Assembly: GCA_026413225.1 (NCBI GenBank)
Contig: CM048591.1
Span: forward strand, 41,706,803-41,770,802
Reading direction: 5' to 3'
Length of the DNA stretch: 64,000 nucleotides
Origin: Otis tarda
Taxonomy: Eukaryota > Chordata > Aves > Otidiformes > Otididae
Below are positions 1 to 12,577 of this stretch, one piece after another. The notes under the pieces are model-generated. The model searched no databases. It saw nothing but the letters and a program-made list of their open reading frames with translations, and was not told where the DNA came from. Positions within the stretch are counted from its first letter, which is position 1; each line of letters starts with the position of its first letter. The translations under genes were made by a program, and so were the position numbers.

Positions 1-665
1 CTGGAATGGATTCTAAGATAGCACATCAAAGGCTTTCATTAGTGAATTAATAGCCAGGTTCCTCCCTGCCTGCTGCTGATCCTCACTTCTTCAACTGTGC
101 TTCTGCACACTGCTGTCTGCATTTTGTCTGCTTGTATTTTAACATCTGGTCTGAAAGACTGAAGGAGTAGGGACCTTTTTATTATGTAAATTGTAGACGA
201 CTGTAGATCATACTGCTTTGGATGGTATTTATGAATGTTCTACATTTTGAAAATCAAGCCTTAAACAGATGCCATAGTCTATTTCAAATGTTACAATTAT
301 TTGTTTGTTTAATGGTGACTGCCAAAAGAGTGTATCTACCTTGCATGGTTAAGATGAGCAGTCAGCTCCCAAAACAACTTACCCTGGTTATAAGAAACCA
401 TATCCTAATTGTATCTTTCTCAATGACCCCATGCTGCTAGGTTTTTTCATTTGTTTGTTTGTTTGTTTTTTGTTTTTATTTTGAGGGCCATACCTCATAA
501 ATCTTCTTGGTGTGGTAAGTTGAATAGCTCCATGAGTACTTTTGCACTACTAGTCCATAAAAAAACCCAGTAGCATCAGTGGTCCATGAAGTCTTGAGAC
601 TGTAGATCTGTGGGAACTAGGGGATTATTGTGATTAAGTATATTTTCCCTATTCTTTTGCTGCTT
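1..665. other. Unique non-coding sequence
   Basis: No gene or repeat family is recognised, apart from a short GTTT-rich stretch near 451-478. A possible donor-like GTAAGT follows position 514, but the acceptor upstream is weak and the implied exon would be only about 28 bases, so I do not call one. Confidence 0.5.
451..478. repeat. GTTT-rich simple repeat
   Basis: Four to five imperfect copies of TTTG/GTTT run into a T-rich stretch. It is an ordinary short tetranucleotide repeat with no sign of a function. Confidence 0.75.
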
Positions 666-669
666 CTTG

Positions 670-755
670 GACATCCAGTATTGGTTGTTGTCAGAGACAT
701 GTTACTAGGCTAGAAGGGCCTTTGATCTGACCTTCTATGAGTACTTATCTCCCTG
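670..755 (+). mobile_element. Ancient CR1/L3-type LINE 3' tail
   Basis: The stretch has the pattern of the ancient amniote CR1/L3 3' end: a TCAGAGACA block, then an AGGCTAGAAGGGCCTTTGAT-like block, then TCTGACC and a TATGAGTACTTAT-like end. In less decayed copies this reads as a tract for 'gctagatggacctttggtctgaccc'-like sequence. Only about 85 bases survive and divergence is high, so this is an old fixed relic. The call rests on memory of the family consensus, not on an alignment. Confidence 0.5.
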
Positions 756-2350
756 TTAGTCTTGGGAGTTTATTCTTCTAGGGAGAAGAGTAGAGAGAAA
801 ACTCTGGGAAAGTACTAGGAGATTCCAGCGTTCAGGTGGCTCAGTTTACCTGCTCAGTGAATGGAGGGTAGTTTGATAGCATAAGGGAAAGTGGCAGACA
901 TTTTTGTGTTCTACATGTAAAATGGGTGTACAAGTTCTGCATGTTGGATGGGAGAAATGTGCAACTCTGCTGTGAAAACAATCCTTCATAGCTGTACTAG
1001 AGGGGAATAATTGCCATTTAAATGAAAAATATCTTAAGGATTAAATACACTAGATCAGGAAACTAAAGACTTGTGGATTCCTGAGAGATTCAAGTGGGAA
1101 AATTAGACTAAGACTTTGATTGAGAATCAGCTTTCTGCTGTCTTCCTACCATTTTGCAGTACCGAGCTATTTTAATTTATACTTTGCTAGAAAAAGTAGG
1201 CCTACAATACAAATTTATCTTGAGGTTATCATATTGTTTTCAAAATGGACACTATCTTTGCGATTCTTCTACTAACAGCAAGGAAGCCGGGGCTGTGTGC
1301 TCCACGCACTGCTCCTCCACTTGCATTTTTCCTGGCAGCTGTGGAGCTGAAATTTTTATTTCCCTTTGCTAAGTGACATTGCTAAGTCACTCTGTTCCTT
1401 GTATGCAGTAAATCAGTTGCAAACACAAGACTACATATATATTTTCAGGTGGCCATGGCAGATGAGGTCTGTTCTAGAATCTCCCTCCTAGCCCGAGGTT
1501 GTGTTTCATATCTGAGCTGCAGTAATGTTTTGTGTGTTTTTTTTGTTTTTTCTTTTTCTTTTTTTTTTTTTTTTAAATCTAAGATTTAAAACCACTACTT
1601 CCAAACTCTTACAAGCTAAGACACTTAGATCCTTGCAAAGTCAGGATTTCACAACACTTCCTTGGACTATAAATATCCATTGTTGTTCAGGGCTCACACT
1701 GTTCTCCTTTATAAATTGTTGGCCTATCTAAACTCTTTCTTCCAGCATCCTTCTCCATGAAGTATTTTTCAGTCAATTAAAATGCTCTTAGTTCACCACA
1801 GGTAAGTGCCATCATGAACATGTCTCTCAGCTGACCAAGTGACCAAGGAGTCCTCAGTTTCTGAGGATCGATGGCTTGGCCTTCCCTTGTGTGCAAACTT
1901 TCCCCAAAGTCCCCTGCTATTCCACTGTTGTTTCTGGGCACAGCTTCAGCCCTCCTTGTCTTCAAGGAGGCTTGCAAATGGCCTGCCATGGCCTCAGAGG
2001 TCTACCACTTGATTACTAGGGCCTTCAGTAGTCATCTCTCACATTGGAGCATCTCTTCCTTTGGAGTAGTGAGAAACTTCAGTGTTTCAAAGAAAGGGAA
2101 ATTTTCAAAGTGTAAGATTTCTGTAAGAAATACATGGATAGATTCTATACCTTTCTCTAACTTCCTAAGAATATCTTCAACCCTGGGGTTAAAAAGACTG
2201 ACTCTGTAATTGCAAGAACCCTCACACTTCAGTCTTAAAGTTGGAAAGTCATATATATGTGTATTCTTTTTAAAAGTTAGTGGAACAGAAGTCTTTCCTG
2301 GTAAATACCATCATCAGATGGTTTTGAAGCCGACTCCTTTTCCCTACCTT
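756..2350. other. Unique sequence with no recognised gene
   Basis: AT-rich sequence with a long T-run around 1540-1574. A good donor (CACAG followed by GTAAGTG) lies at 1801/1802. The 56 bases back to the best acceptor (ending 1745) contain stops in all three frames; only a 29-base piece after a second acceptor (ending 1772) stays open. Open frames between 1777 and 2209 exist on both strands, overlap each other and match nothing I recognise. I see no convincing gene here. Confidence 0.4.
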
Positions 2351-2738
2351 CACAGAATCACAGAACCACAGGATGGTGGAGGTTTGAAGAGACTTCTGGA
2401 GAACATCTGGTCCAATCCCTCTGCTTAAGCAGGGCAACCTAGAGCAGGTTTTTTTAATATCTCCGAGAATGGAGACTTCACAAGCTCCCTGTTCAACCTG
2501 TGCCAGTGCTTGGTCACCTTTACAGTGAAAAATATTTCCTGGTGTTCAGATGGAACATCTTGTGTTACAGATTGTGACCATTGCCTCTTGTCCTGCCATT
2601 GGGTACCACTGGAAAGAGCCTGACTCCATCTTCTTTACACTCTCACTTCAGGTATTTTTATACATTGATAAGTCGCCCCCCCGAGCCTTTTCTTTTCCAG
2701 AGTGAACAGCCTCAGCTCTTTCAGTCTTGTGCTTGTTC
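2351..2738 (-). mobile_element. CR1 LINE 3' end fragment, minus strand
   Basis: Read on the minus strand this is the 3' terminal part of an avian CR1. The plus strand opens with the reversed terminal repeat (CACAGAATCACAGAACC) and runs into the reversed 3'UTR and C-terminal reverse-transcriptase region (for example TTGCCTCTTGTCCTG and the GAACAGCCTCAGCTCTTTCAG block). Its terminal unit is the ATTCTGTG form, unlike the ATTCTATG form of the young copies here, so it belongs to a different subfamily. A small internal deletion lies near 2450, where the segment between the AGCAGGTT and ATATCTCC blocks is missing. It is truncated at its 5' end and non-functional. Confidence 0.9.
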
Positions 2739-3910
2739 TGATACAGATTTATTTTTCTAAAAACCAAAGCTCACTATATTTTCAGCAGGAAAACTTATTT
2801 ACTATAAAACATGGATTCAGCTCCAGTGAAAATATGTTCACAAAGGTACATTAATCAATGCAAATAGTTTTAATTGCTTTGGCTTTCTTTTGAAAAGGTC
2901 AGAAGATCTCGCCTTTTTCCAGAATCAAACGTCATAGATTTTCAGATAGAATTTGAGAATAAATTATTTTTGAATAAGAAGTTTAAAAAAAGAAAGCTAA
3001 ATGAGACATTTCTTTATGGGTTAATTAAAATACCAAGTTTCATCTGAATAACATATTTTTGTATTTTCCTTCCAACTCAAAGGGAAATGCTAATTTTTAA
3101 TATTTTTTTTTGCTTAAAAAAAAATTCTCAGTTATGTGTCACTTCTATATACACCACTGTTATACACTATGCTTAAGTTTTGGATTACTGCATTGCCAGG
3201 ACATGTGACTTTGTTAATCTTCTGTATTTCCACCTTGTCAATCATGCATGTGATGCATTTTTTTTCTCTTCCTTGTGTCTTGTTCCATATTTGCAACAAG
3301 CCACTGACTGAAGCTCTCCTTTTCCACATTTCTTTGGTGACCTTAATACTTCCTTGCCTGTCTTCAAGTAGTTTGCAGAGTAGAGAGTATGAATAACAAG
3401 ATCACAAATGTCTCTAATACAGCCCTAGTGCCCCTTAGATCTGTTCTTTGTTCCTCCCTATGTCCCAGTGGGCCCATCTCCTAGTCTTCTTCAGCTAGAA
3501 AGGGAACGATTTCTACTCTGATCTTCTCACTTCCTTGCTATTCAGATAATTCATCAGTGTGGATACTAAGACACCTGTATGTAAGCCCAGCTCTAAGATA
3601 TTGTTAAATATAGAGGAAAATCAACAAAAAAAAATTTAGGAGGCATCTAAACTGAGATCTTGGAGGCGAGATGATCTATTATTTCATTAGTTTGTCAAAA
3701 GAAAATTCCTGAGTACTTTCATATTTTTATATAGTGTGGTTGCTTACATTATAATCAATTTTACCCTGTTTGAGTAGGAAGTTTTATCAATGCTTTAGCA
3801 ACTCTGACAGATTCATTTGGACTGGCTGATAGTTACCTATGTATTTTTATTCATAATATTTACTAGAAAAGGTCACTCTTTATTGATATTTCTCCTACTG
3901 GTAGCTAAGA

Positions 3911-3938
3911 CTCTAAAAGTCCTCCAAGACTTTTAGAG
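3911..3938. repeat. Perfect 11-bp inverted repeat (hairpin)
   Basis: CTCTAAAAGTC at 3911-3921 is followed by the six-base spacer CTCCAA and then its exact reverse complement GACTTTTAGAG at 3928-3938. The flanks do not extend the pairing. It could fold as a short hairpin or be a chance palindrome; no gene context supports an RNA. Confidence 0.8.
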
Positions 3939-6318
3939 CCAAATCAGTCATAAATCAACAGTTTTGGTAAACTGTTTCATAGCCAGTTGTTATATCATAT
4001 GGAGGCATTCAGATTACTGTTGCCAGTAACTGGAATACTTCAGCTATTTATGAAACAGATACATGCATTCGAAAGCTAAATTCTTCTTAAAAGATGTCAT
4101 TAACATCCTCTGTTATTGCAGGTTTAGTAGCAAAAGTCTTGCAATTTAAACAGTAATGTAAATTCCTGATTTGTTTGCTTTTAAATTTACAGTACCACTG
4201 TACAGACATTTACAGGCTGCCAATTTTTCTGATACCTAGCTGCGGCTAGATATGCCAGGTTACCAAAGAAATGCACTTACAGTGTGGTAGCTGACTTCTA
4301 TGCTCTTTCACAAAATGCCTCCTGCAATAAATGTGCTATGTTTGTTTTCTTTCTGTTTCTCTGTTTTTTATGCCTGTGCTTTGTTGTCTTTAAACATAAT
4401 TGACTCCCACAAAGCAAAAACTACTGCTATGTGCTTTGGTTAAATCCAACCTTATTCAGCATCTGATATTTTAAGTAAAGATAAACATCTTAAGCATCAT
4501 TAAGAGAAAAAGAGATGTCCTCACTTCTTGAACTTCTACTTTCCTCTTTAATGTGTTTTAATTAAGTTCTTTCTTTAAGATGTACTCGATTTGAAGCACT
4601 TGTGCATGTACTGCAAATACGTTCTGAGTAGCTGTGGCTTAAAAACACTAAGATCCTTGAAATTCAGACTCATAAGGCAGTTGAGCAAATATTATTAAGC
4701 ATTTAATTTTCAAAAACTGGATAATGATGTCTTTCTGGTAAGGAATTTTCAAAACCTTTTAATTTTTATTTAGTAGAAGATTTTGTTGACTTTGAATAAA
4801 TCCTCAGTTTAATAACCTTTTTATTTTAGTTGGGGATGGAAGAATGAAAGGAAGAAGGACTTAGGTAACTGAAAAAACTTGTAGCTTAGGTCATGAAATA
4901 ATTATATAAAAACACATATGGTGAGATCTTTTCCAGTAAGATGTTTAAAATTAAGTACTTTTAGTGACAGAACAGATTTCAGATTTGTGAACACTGAGTG
5001 ATGCATACTGAGCACCACTTTGGGAAGTTTGTTCTTTTTTTAAGCCTAAATAACTAAACAAGAGATAAGAAGCATACCATGTCACAAAATCTTCTCAAAT
5101 AAATTGTTGGGTGTATGTATTAAGGAAACACTGAATATGAAGCTTTCCTGTTAAGTTAGCACTATGATTGCACAGCTCCATTTATCCATCATTTTCTCTG
5201 CATCACTTTGTCTATTTTCTAGATGACACAAACAGTAAAAGACAACAAGAACAATTTAAAACCTGCTTCCCCCCTTATCCTAACTTCTTATCTGTTTTGC
5301 CCTGTGAATTAGGTTAGCTGACATCTGGTTTGGATTTAGTTTGTTGAAAGAGATGCGTTCTGAACCCCAAAATATCTGTCATCAGTCAGCAAACATACCT
5401 TTTGCTTGACTTTCAGGAAATGTTTCTTGTGAGAGGGCTGTCACATCTTTTGTTATATGGCTTGAAAAAGTGTTTATACCCCTCTATGGCTTTATAAAGC
5501 ACCAAGCTCATTTAAATAATTGTACAGTCATTTAGTTAATGTGTTCTTTTTTAAACTTGCCTAACTACAGTGAATGTAGTTTTGATGGCAAAAGAACCCC
5601 TTTTATGTAACAGCATTTTTCTTCTCCCTCCTCCACCCCCACCTCGCAAAATAAATGCAACACAATTATTTTACTGCCGAGAAATTAGCTCATTTGCAAA
5701 TGCCACCTTGGAACACAAGAAGAAAGGCATTTATTGAAGCACTAATAAAGGCACCATGTTAGAATAATTTTATGCTGACGGGCCCACAATCACTCAATAT
5801 TTTAAGAGCTGTCATCACACCAGCATGAGCTGCATGCAAAAGTACAAATTTATGCTGTGACATCAGGGCACTAAATGTATAATTGGAATAAAATTACAAT
5901 GCTTCACTCCAGCATTCAGCGGCAAGACAGAGCACTTTAGATGCCCACCCTGGGCTGATCCTTTGCTATGCATCACTGTGCCTCATATTCTGTTAACACA
6001 TGAGGTATTATGACACAGATTTCTGAAGAGTTCAATGTGTCCTTCAGGTATTTCCAGAGTGAGATTTCAGTGGGTACTCAACGACCTGTGTTGTTAATAC
6101 ACAGTACACTGCACACTAGCAGAAAGCTGGAAGAATATCAAATCAGCAAAAGCCACCATTTTGACTCTTTAGATATGGATAATTAAGCAAGCAGTCACTA
6201 CACGATGGCTGAGGACCTAATACTATCATTTTTTAGTGAGTTAATAAATTCCAGTCATGGCCTGTGGTTAAATGCTAAGCTTTAACAAATGAGCACATCT
6301 GCATAAGAACTGTAACTT

Positions 6319-6342
6319 TAAAAGTCAACCTTTTGACTTTTA
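6319..6342. repeat. Perfect 10-bp inverted repeat (hairpin)
   Basis: TAAAAGTCAA at 6319-6328, a CCTT spacer, then TTGACTTTTA at 6333-6342, an exact reverse complement. It shares the TAAAAGTC core with the hairpin at 3911-3938. A chance origin is possible in AT-rich DNA. Confidence 0.8.
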
Positions 6343-6989
6343 CCACATCTTTATTCCTTATTGTAACCAGGAAAAAAGAAGAAAAAAGGAGCTGACAATA
6401 GATGTAGGTGAGATATGGGAAAGTGCAATGAATTACATGTCATGTTTAGACACAATATTCTGCTTGCAATCTAGCATTTCCTACCTAAGCTACAAGCCCT
6501 TTTAGCATAATCAGACACGCTTTGCAGCACAGTGCAAGCAGAGGTGCTAATTCTGGTTTTTCTTGGATTGCTTTGCACCACAAACTTCTACCACAGTCAA
6601 TGAGACAAGAACTACATCTGTGTGATTAAACCTACTTAAACAGATCTTGATTTTATTAAAATGAGTTTAGGAAAGAAGCAACTCTTGAAGGCCGTTCACT
6701 TGTGCCGTTGTAAAACTAATGCAAGTGAAATTAAGGTAAGGCTAGGCTGGGGGAGCTGGTGACCTTCAGAAACAGGAAAACTGTGGGATGTAGTTTTTCA
6801 ATAGCAATTTAGATTGGATTGCTCTGAGTGCAGTCATGGTTATTGGTGAAAAAAGTTTCCCATAGCACTTTATATACCTTGTTTAATATACCTAATTTTG
6901 TTTTTAATAGGTCTGAAATGAGATTGTCTCTCTTGTTAATTCTCTCATTAATGAAAAACAGATTTATTGCTGAACTTAAAATTGCAATG

Positions 6990-7335
6990 AGAGAATCTTG
7001 GTAGGGGGCTAGTTGTAGCGAGGGCTCCCGAACTGAAGGTGCACTGATGTGGCTGAGCACTACCAGCTGTTCCCCAGGCAAAGATGGGCCAGGCTGTCAG
7101 CTCGGCTAGGTGCCCCCGTTACACCTTCCCAAAGGCTACCCTGGCCCTGGGCAGCCCCAATAACTGCTCTCAAAGGTACATGGGCTGCTGTGGTCCTTGG
7201 GACGCCACTGTGGTGCTGGGGACTTCTTGGCCTGTGGAGGGAGCAGGCAGGGAAGAGGGCTGTGCCCACTCTCCAGCACCTCTGCCACAGATGCTGTAAA
7301 AACTTCCTCCTTTTCATACTTAGGCCATCACAGCT
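6990..7335. other. GC-rich patch of unknown origin
   Basis: This stretch is clearly richer in G and C than its surroundings and is open over 90 or more codons on both strands, which follows from its composition. Read on the minus strand, an AATAAA signal (plus-strand TTTATT at 6963-6968) lies just beyond the patch, in the place expected of the 3' part of an old LTR or a transcript end. No TG...CA ends, protein motifs or repeats identify it. It could be an old LTR fragment, a decayed retrocopy or a short CpG-depleted island. Confidence 0.3.
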
Positions 7336-9563
7336 ATAGTAAGTCCTTTTATTAGTATTAACTGCTATGCATTTATTCTTATTTAAATCAGATATAAGCC
7401 ATGTCTGTGAATTTGTGACATTTAGCATGCCTTCTCTCTAAGACAGTTGCCAAAGACTTATTTTCCTAACAAGATTAGTCATGGTGAATTCAAGATCCAT
7501 GCAAATTCAGTTATTTATTTATTTGTGATGTATATTGAAACAAATATAAACAAAAAAATGAGGCCAAGGAGAAATTTAATCACCTAATAGGAATGTTTTG
7601 TTTAATATGAAATAAAACAAGGCATTGCATTTCTGCAATTTTAACACTTCATAAAAATAAATCTAACCTGACTTTGAAAACTGGTTTCAAATTTAAGAAA
7701 TGGAAGTGTTTTGCTTAGAAAATGTAATAATGGTGATTTAACACACTATCTCTTCTTTGTTTTTTTTTTTTTTCTTTCTGAAGCTATTTAAGCTCAGAGC
7801 AAAATTCAGTATAAATTCCATTTGTCTAAATGATCAATTCAAATTACAGCTGGTTCCTTCTACTGAAAAAAAAAAATAACTTGATACATGCAAAACGTAC
7901 ATCCAAGAAAACTTGTGTGTGACATGACCATGAAGGGAATGTGCAGAGCTCCAAGAATGACTATCTTGCCTCTCCCTCACCTCCGGCACCACTGGGCATG
8001 GGCAGACATTGCACTTCCCCACTGCCTTGGAAGGTTAAGCCCTCTCTGACTGGTGTGGAGGCTCCTGACCTCTAGAGACATGATCAAGCCCTTCTACTGC
8101 CAGCTGCTGCCTACCTTATGAAGGGAGAGAAGTGTCAGTGGGAGTCGCAACCTCTCTGATCCTCCCCCCCAAAGCGTTTTGCTGTCATCCATCCCAGGCG
8201 TGCAGAATACCCCCAGCCACCCCTAGTCCACAGCTGCAGCTGCTCCCATCCCTCTACACAGAACCATAAGTGAACCTCCAAATGGCACGAGGAAAGAAAG
8301 AGAAAAAGGAAGTAGGTCTGATTTGTAGCACCAATTTCTACAGCTGATTTTCCTAGAAATGATTTAAAGTGAGGAACGCATTTGGAAACAAAGTGACTGG
8401 AGATGCATTTTTTTTTTTTAATAGGATTATCATATATGTGATTCTCAGACTTAAGACTATCCTCCCATTTTTGGATGACTTGCTGCTCTCAAATGAGTAT
8501 GTGCTGAAATTGCCTATTTGGAAAATATCCAGTGGACACAGAAAAAGGAAGCTCTCAGATTTGAGAAGTGGGCAAACATAATGAGGTAGATCTTACAATA
8601 ACTGCTATTTTATATATTTTTGACTTATTCCTTTCTTCTCCTTTCAATCCAAACACATATGTCCATAATATTAAAAATACATATGCCTGGATATTTACTG
8701 TAGAAATAAATAAGCTGAATGAAATAACAAACATTTTCAAGACAATGAAAAAGATAAATAATGCAAAAGAGAGCAAATTTTTAATTCCTTTAGCTTAATT
8801 CTTCATCCTTCTTGCCTCTCTTTTGTCACCCAGTAATTCTGTGGAGACAAGCAGAAACTACTACTCTTGTTCAACAGCTCTTTGAAGTCTTGTAGGTGGG
8901 ACTTTAAACATCAGTAAAAGCTTTTCCTTCTAGAAGGAGTTGTCTTCAGAGACTGTTTTGTAGCTGTTTCCTCTGTACTTTTCTGACAGACACAGTTCTG
9001 TCTTCCTGTCCCTGCAACACCAGTTCTCACATGTAGGAGATTTCATGCAGTGCAGCTTTGCAGCAACTACGTCTTGCAGGCATCAAAAAATAAGAAAAGT
9101 CATTGTGAAATTGTAAAATGCTATATTCTTGTAAGCTGATTGAACTTCACTTTGACTCTGTGCCTTTATTGTTCATGAAAGCAGTTGCATTGCCACCAGA
9201 AAAAAATCCTGTAGAAACAAAATGTTTACCTTTATCTTGACTCTGTTGCCAGAAGCTTGTTAATTTGAAGGTGGTAGCCCTTCCATCTTTTACAGGAGTG
9301 AAACATCTAGGGTCCGTGCCCTGAGGCCATACTTTCCAGAAGGGGTCTCTGTAGCAGCAAGGCTCTTGGAAAAGGCAATGTAACTCAGCAAATCAGATGT
9401 CAGCACAAAAGGCCCATGAATTCTGTGAATAATAGCTGCTATAAGATCAGGTAAACCCACAATCCTAAAACTTAGATTTACAATTTCCATTAATTTGAAA
9501 ATGGAAATTAAAATATTACTTTATTTACTTAAAGTGCAGACAATTAATGTGTTGGATATGTAT
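7336..9563. other. Unique non-coding sequence
   Basis: AT-rich sequence with a more GC-rich stretch at about 7920-8260. No gene or repeat family is recognised; the short open frames present look random and overlap on both strands. Confidence 0.5.
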
Positions 9564-11410
9564 GGATGGGATTAGGAAAGCTAAGGGGCAATTGGAGCTA
9601 AGTTTGGTGAGGCATGAGAGAAAAAAAAAAAGGCTTTTTTACAGGTATATTGACCAGAAAAGGAAGACTGAAGAAAATGTACCATATCACTGTAAATGAG
9701 ACAGCAGAGCTAGTAACAACTGACATAGAAAATGTTGAGGTACTCAACAATTTTTTTCCCCCTCAATTTTTAATGATAATCTCTCTTCCCACATCTCTAA
9801 AACCTCTGAAACTCAAGACAGAGACTGGGGGAAATGAAGCCCCTCCAACTATATTCATATTCATATGAAGTTCATATTCAAGACTACCTGAGGAACCTGA
9901 ACACAAACAGGTCATGGAACCTGGCAAGATACATCCCAGGGTCCTTCAGGAACTGACTGATGTAGTTGCCAAGCGACTCTCTGCCATATTTGAAAAGTCT
10001 TGGCAGTCAGCCAAAATACTCGGTGCCTAGGAAAAGGGAAACATCACATCCATTTTTAAAATGAATGAAAAGGAGGAGCCTGGGGACTACCAACATATCA
10101 GCCTCACCTCTGTGCCTGGTAAGATCATGGAGCAGATCCTCCTGGAAGACATGTAAGAACATATGTAATACAAGGACATGATTAGAGATACAGCCAGCAT
10201 GGCTTCACTAAAGGCAAATCAGGCCTTCTATGATAAAGTGGCTCCATTAGTGGACCAGGAAAGAGCAACTGGTGTCATTCACATGGAATACTGTAAGGCC
10301 TATGATACTGCCTCTCACAACATTCTTGCCTGTAAGCTGGAGACATACGGTTTCAATGGATGGAATATTAGATGGATAAGGAATTGGCTGGATGTCTGTG
10401 TCCAGAGAGTTACAATCAATGGCTCAATCTCCAACTGGAAACCAGTAACTAGTGGTGCCCCTCAAGGGACCATACTGGGGCCAATACTATTTAGTATCTT
10501 TGTCAATGACATGGCTAATGGGATTGCGTGCATCCTCAGCAAGTTTGCAGATGACAGTAAGGTGAGTGGTGCAGTTGATTTGCTTGAGGAAGGGGATACC
10601 ATCCAGAGATATCCTAACAGGCTCAAGGAGTGGGCACATGTGAACCTCATGAGGCTCAACAAGGCCAAGTGCAAGGTCCTGCACCTGGATTGGAGCAGCC
10701 CCCAGTATCCGTATAGACTGGTGGATGGATAGATTGTCAGTAGCCCTGTGGAGAAGGATTTGGGGATACTGGTGGATTAAAAATTGGATAGGAGCCAGCA
10801 ATATGCACTTGCAGCCCAGAAAGCCAGCCAATTGTATCCTGTGCTGCACCAAAACAAGCACGGCCAGCAGGCTGAGAGAGGTAATTCTTCCTCTCTGCTC
10901 TCATAAGGTCCCACCTGGAGTACTGCATCCAGTTCTGGGGTCCCCAACATAAGAAAGACATGGAGTGAGTTCAAAGCAGGGCCACAGAAATGATCAGAGG
11001 GCTGGAGATCCTGTCCTGTGAAGAAAAACTGGGAGAGTTGGGGTTGTTTAGCCTGGAGAAGAGAAGGCTCCACGAGACCTTGTTGCAGCCTTTCAATATA
11101 CAAAGGAGGCTTATAAGAAAAGTTGAGAGATACTTTTTATCAGAGTTTGTAGTGATAGCACAAGAGGAAATGGTTTCAAACTGAAAAAGGACAGGTTTAG
11201 ATTGGACACAGGGAAGAAATTTTTTAAGATGTGAGTGATGGGATAATGCAATAGGTTGCCCAGAGAAATTGTGAATGTGTGCATCCCTGAAAGTGTTAAG
11301 TTCAGGCTGGATGGGACTTTGACCCTGATTTTAATGTCCATGGCAGAGGGCTTGGACTAAATGATCTTTCAAGGTTGCTTCCAATCCAAACCACTCTATG
11401 TTTCTATGGT
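9564..11410 (+). mobile_element. Old 5'-truncated CR1 LINE
   Basis: Plus-strand CR1 starting in the linker between endonuclease and reverse transcriptase (GCTAAGGGGCAATTGGAGCT and the following AGGTATATTGACCAG block) and running through the RT domain to a degraded 3' end that finishes in CTCTATGTTTCTATGG rather than clean ATTCTATG units. The frame is broken by stops and shifts, but the RT core stays open from about 10178 to 10732. The same segments align in order with the copies at 54870-59232. It is clearly older than the copies at 44994 and 56380. No target-site duplication is visible, as is usual for CR1. Confidence 0.93.
10178..10732 (+). pseudogene. CR1 reverse transcriptase remnant
   Basis: This is the core of the RT domain of the CR1 second protein, which in an active element copies its RNA at the target site. 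In the 184-codon open stretch one can see the motif A region (MEYCKAYDTASHNIL), motif B (SGAPQGTILGPILF) and motif C (FADD at 10544-10555), followed by the KAKCKVLHL block. The motif A position that is Asp in good copies (YLD) reads HME here, so one catalytic acidic residue has changed from Asp to Glu. Flanking sequence continues the homology in other frames, so the apparent start and stop are accidents of decay. It is certainly RT-derived and certainly non-functional. Confidence 0.93.
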
Positions 11411-11750
11411 TTGTAAGAAACAGAGAACATCCTATGTCATGAAGGATTAGCATTTCTTTGGATATATCACTCATGGTAAAAAGTTGTCATCATTACACAT
11501 GATTGTAATTTCTATCGATATGTACCCCTGGTGACTATCAGAGAAACTGAATGTACAGACTGGCATGTTTGCTATCAGTTCAACATTACAGAATTTCTTC
11601 TCAGCATACAGCGATCATTGAAAACTATGATACTAATATCTACCTGATATGGCAACCATTTATCACTGTATATACATTTTCCTCCATATTTGCATTCATT
11701 AAAAATGTTATGTTTGATCTTCTAATGATGCTGGTAGCCCATTTTTTTTT

Positions 11751-11763
11751 GTGTGTGTGTGTG
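11751..11763. repeat. GT dinucleotide repeat
   Basis: About six GT units directly after a T-run. It is an ordinary short microsatellite. Confidence 0.8.
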
Positions 11764-12536
11764 GTCTTTCCTCATATTTCTTTTTCACCAGTGAGTTGCT
11801 TGCTCCTTGAAAATTGTCTTCTCTGGACATTTCTCTGTTTAAAGTCTATGTGTTCCAAACATCCCAAAGATGTCTTAATATTCCTGGGAATGTTGTTTGC
11901 TCAAGGAATGCCAATGTGTACCACATTTGCCTGTCTATACATAAATCTTAGCTTTTAGTTATATAATAAAATGGCATTAAATTCTTATTGTGGTCCTGTT
12001 TTAGTTAGTAAAATCTGTTTCAAAATAACCCCTTTTAGGGGTAAATATAGTTGAGTTACTAACAATGAGGACTTTGTCATGCAGAACTTTGGAAGTGGGT
12101 GCAGAGGAACTCTCTGTATGAGAGATAAGCCAGAAAAAGGCTGAAACCTCAGAGTTTTGGAAGAGAGAGAGAGCATCTGGCAAGGACACGGCACCTAGTG
12201 CAAGCCAGGAATATAGAGCAGCTGACTGTGAAAGATCTGTTTATACAAGAGCCACCAAACTGCTTCTCTGAACCCCAGGCCCTAACCTTGCTCCAGCACC
12301 CCCCTGGGAACAGTTCTGAAGTTCTCTCTCACCTGCCAAAAACTACAGTCAGCCCTACCGTCCCTTACAGTTTTGGCTCTTTGTGTGATTACACCACAGC
12401 AGCTCTGATCTGACTGTGCCCTTTCCTGCCCTTCATAAGCATTCCTTTTCATTTTCACACATAGGGGTGGTGATATAGATGTTTCCTCACTCTTCTGCGC
12501 AGTATTTAAAATGCTACCTGTCTGCATGTTTTATCA

Positions 12537-12577
12537 ATTAACAAATAATTCTTCTATTAATTAACAAATAATTATTC
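12537..12577. repeat. Short direct repeat
   Basis: AATTAACAAATAATTCTTC at 12537-12555 is repeated with one or two changes at 12559-12577. The spacing of 22 bases and near identity suggest a small local duplication. Confidence 0.65.

Larger units (their letters stand above)
2739..6660. other. Unique AT-rich non-coding sequence
   Basis: No gene, RNA gene or recognisable repeat family. It contains the hairpins at 3911-3938 and 6319-6342. About 5640-6000 has the look of a conserved non-coding element (dense AATTA, ATTTGCA and similar motifs, few homopolymers), which is an impression only. Open frames near 3132-3396 are short, overlap on both strands and are not convincing. Confidence 0.5.

Noticed and set aside
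1746-1801. Exon-like block ending in a perfect GTAAGT donor
   Set aside because: All three frames contain stops when the best acceptor is used; only an implausible 29-base exon remains.
11551-11958. 135-codon plus-strand frame
   Set aside because: Very hydrophobic, runs through a T-run and GT repeat, has no splice or promoter context and no recognisable motif.
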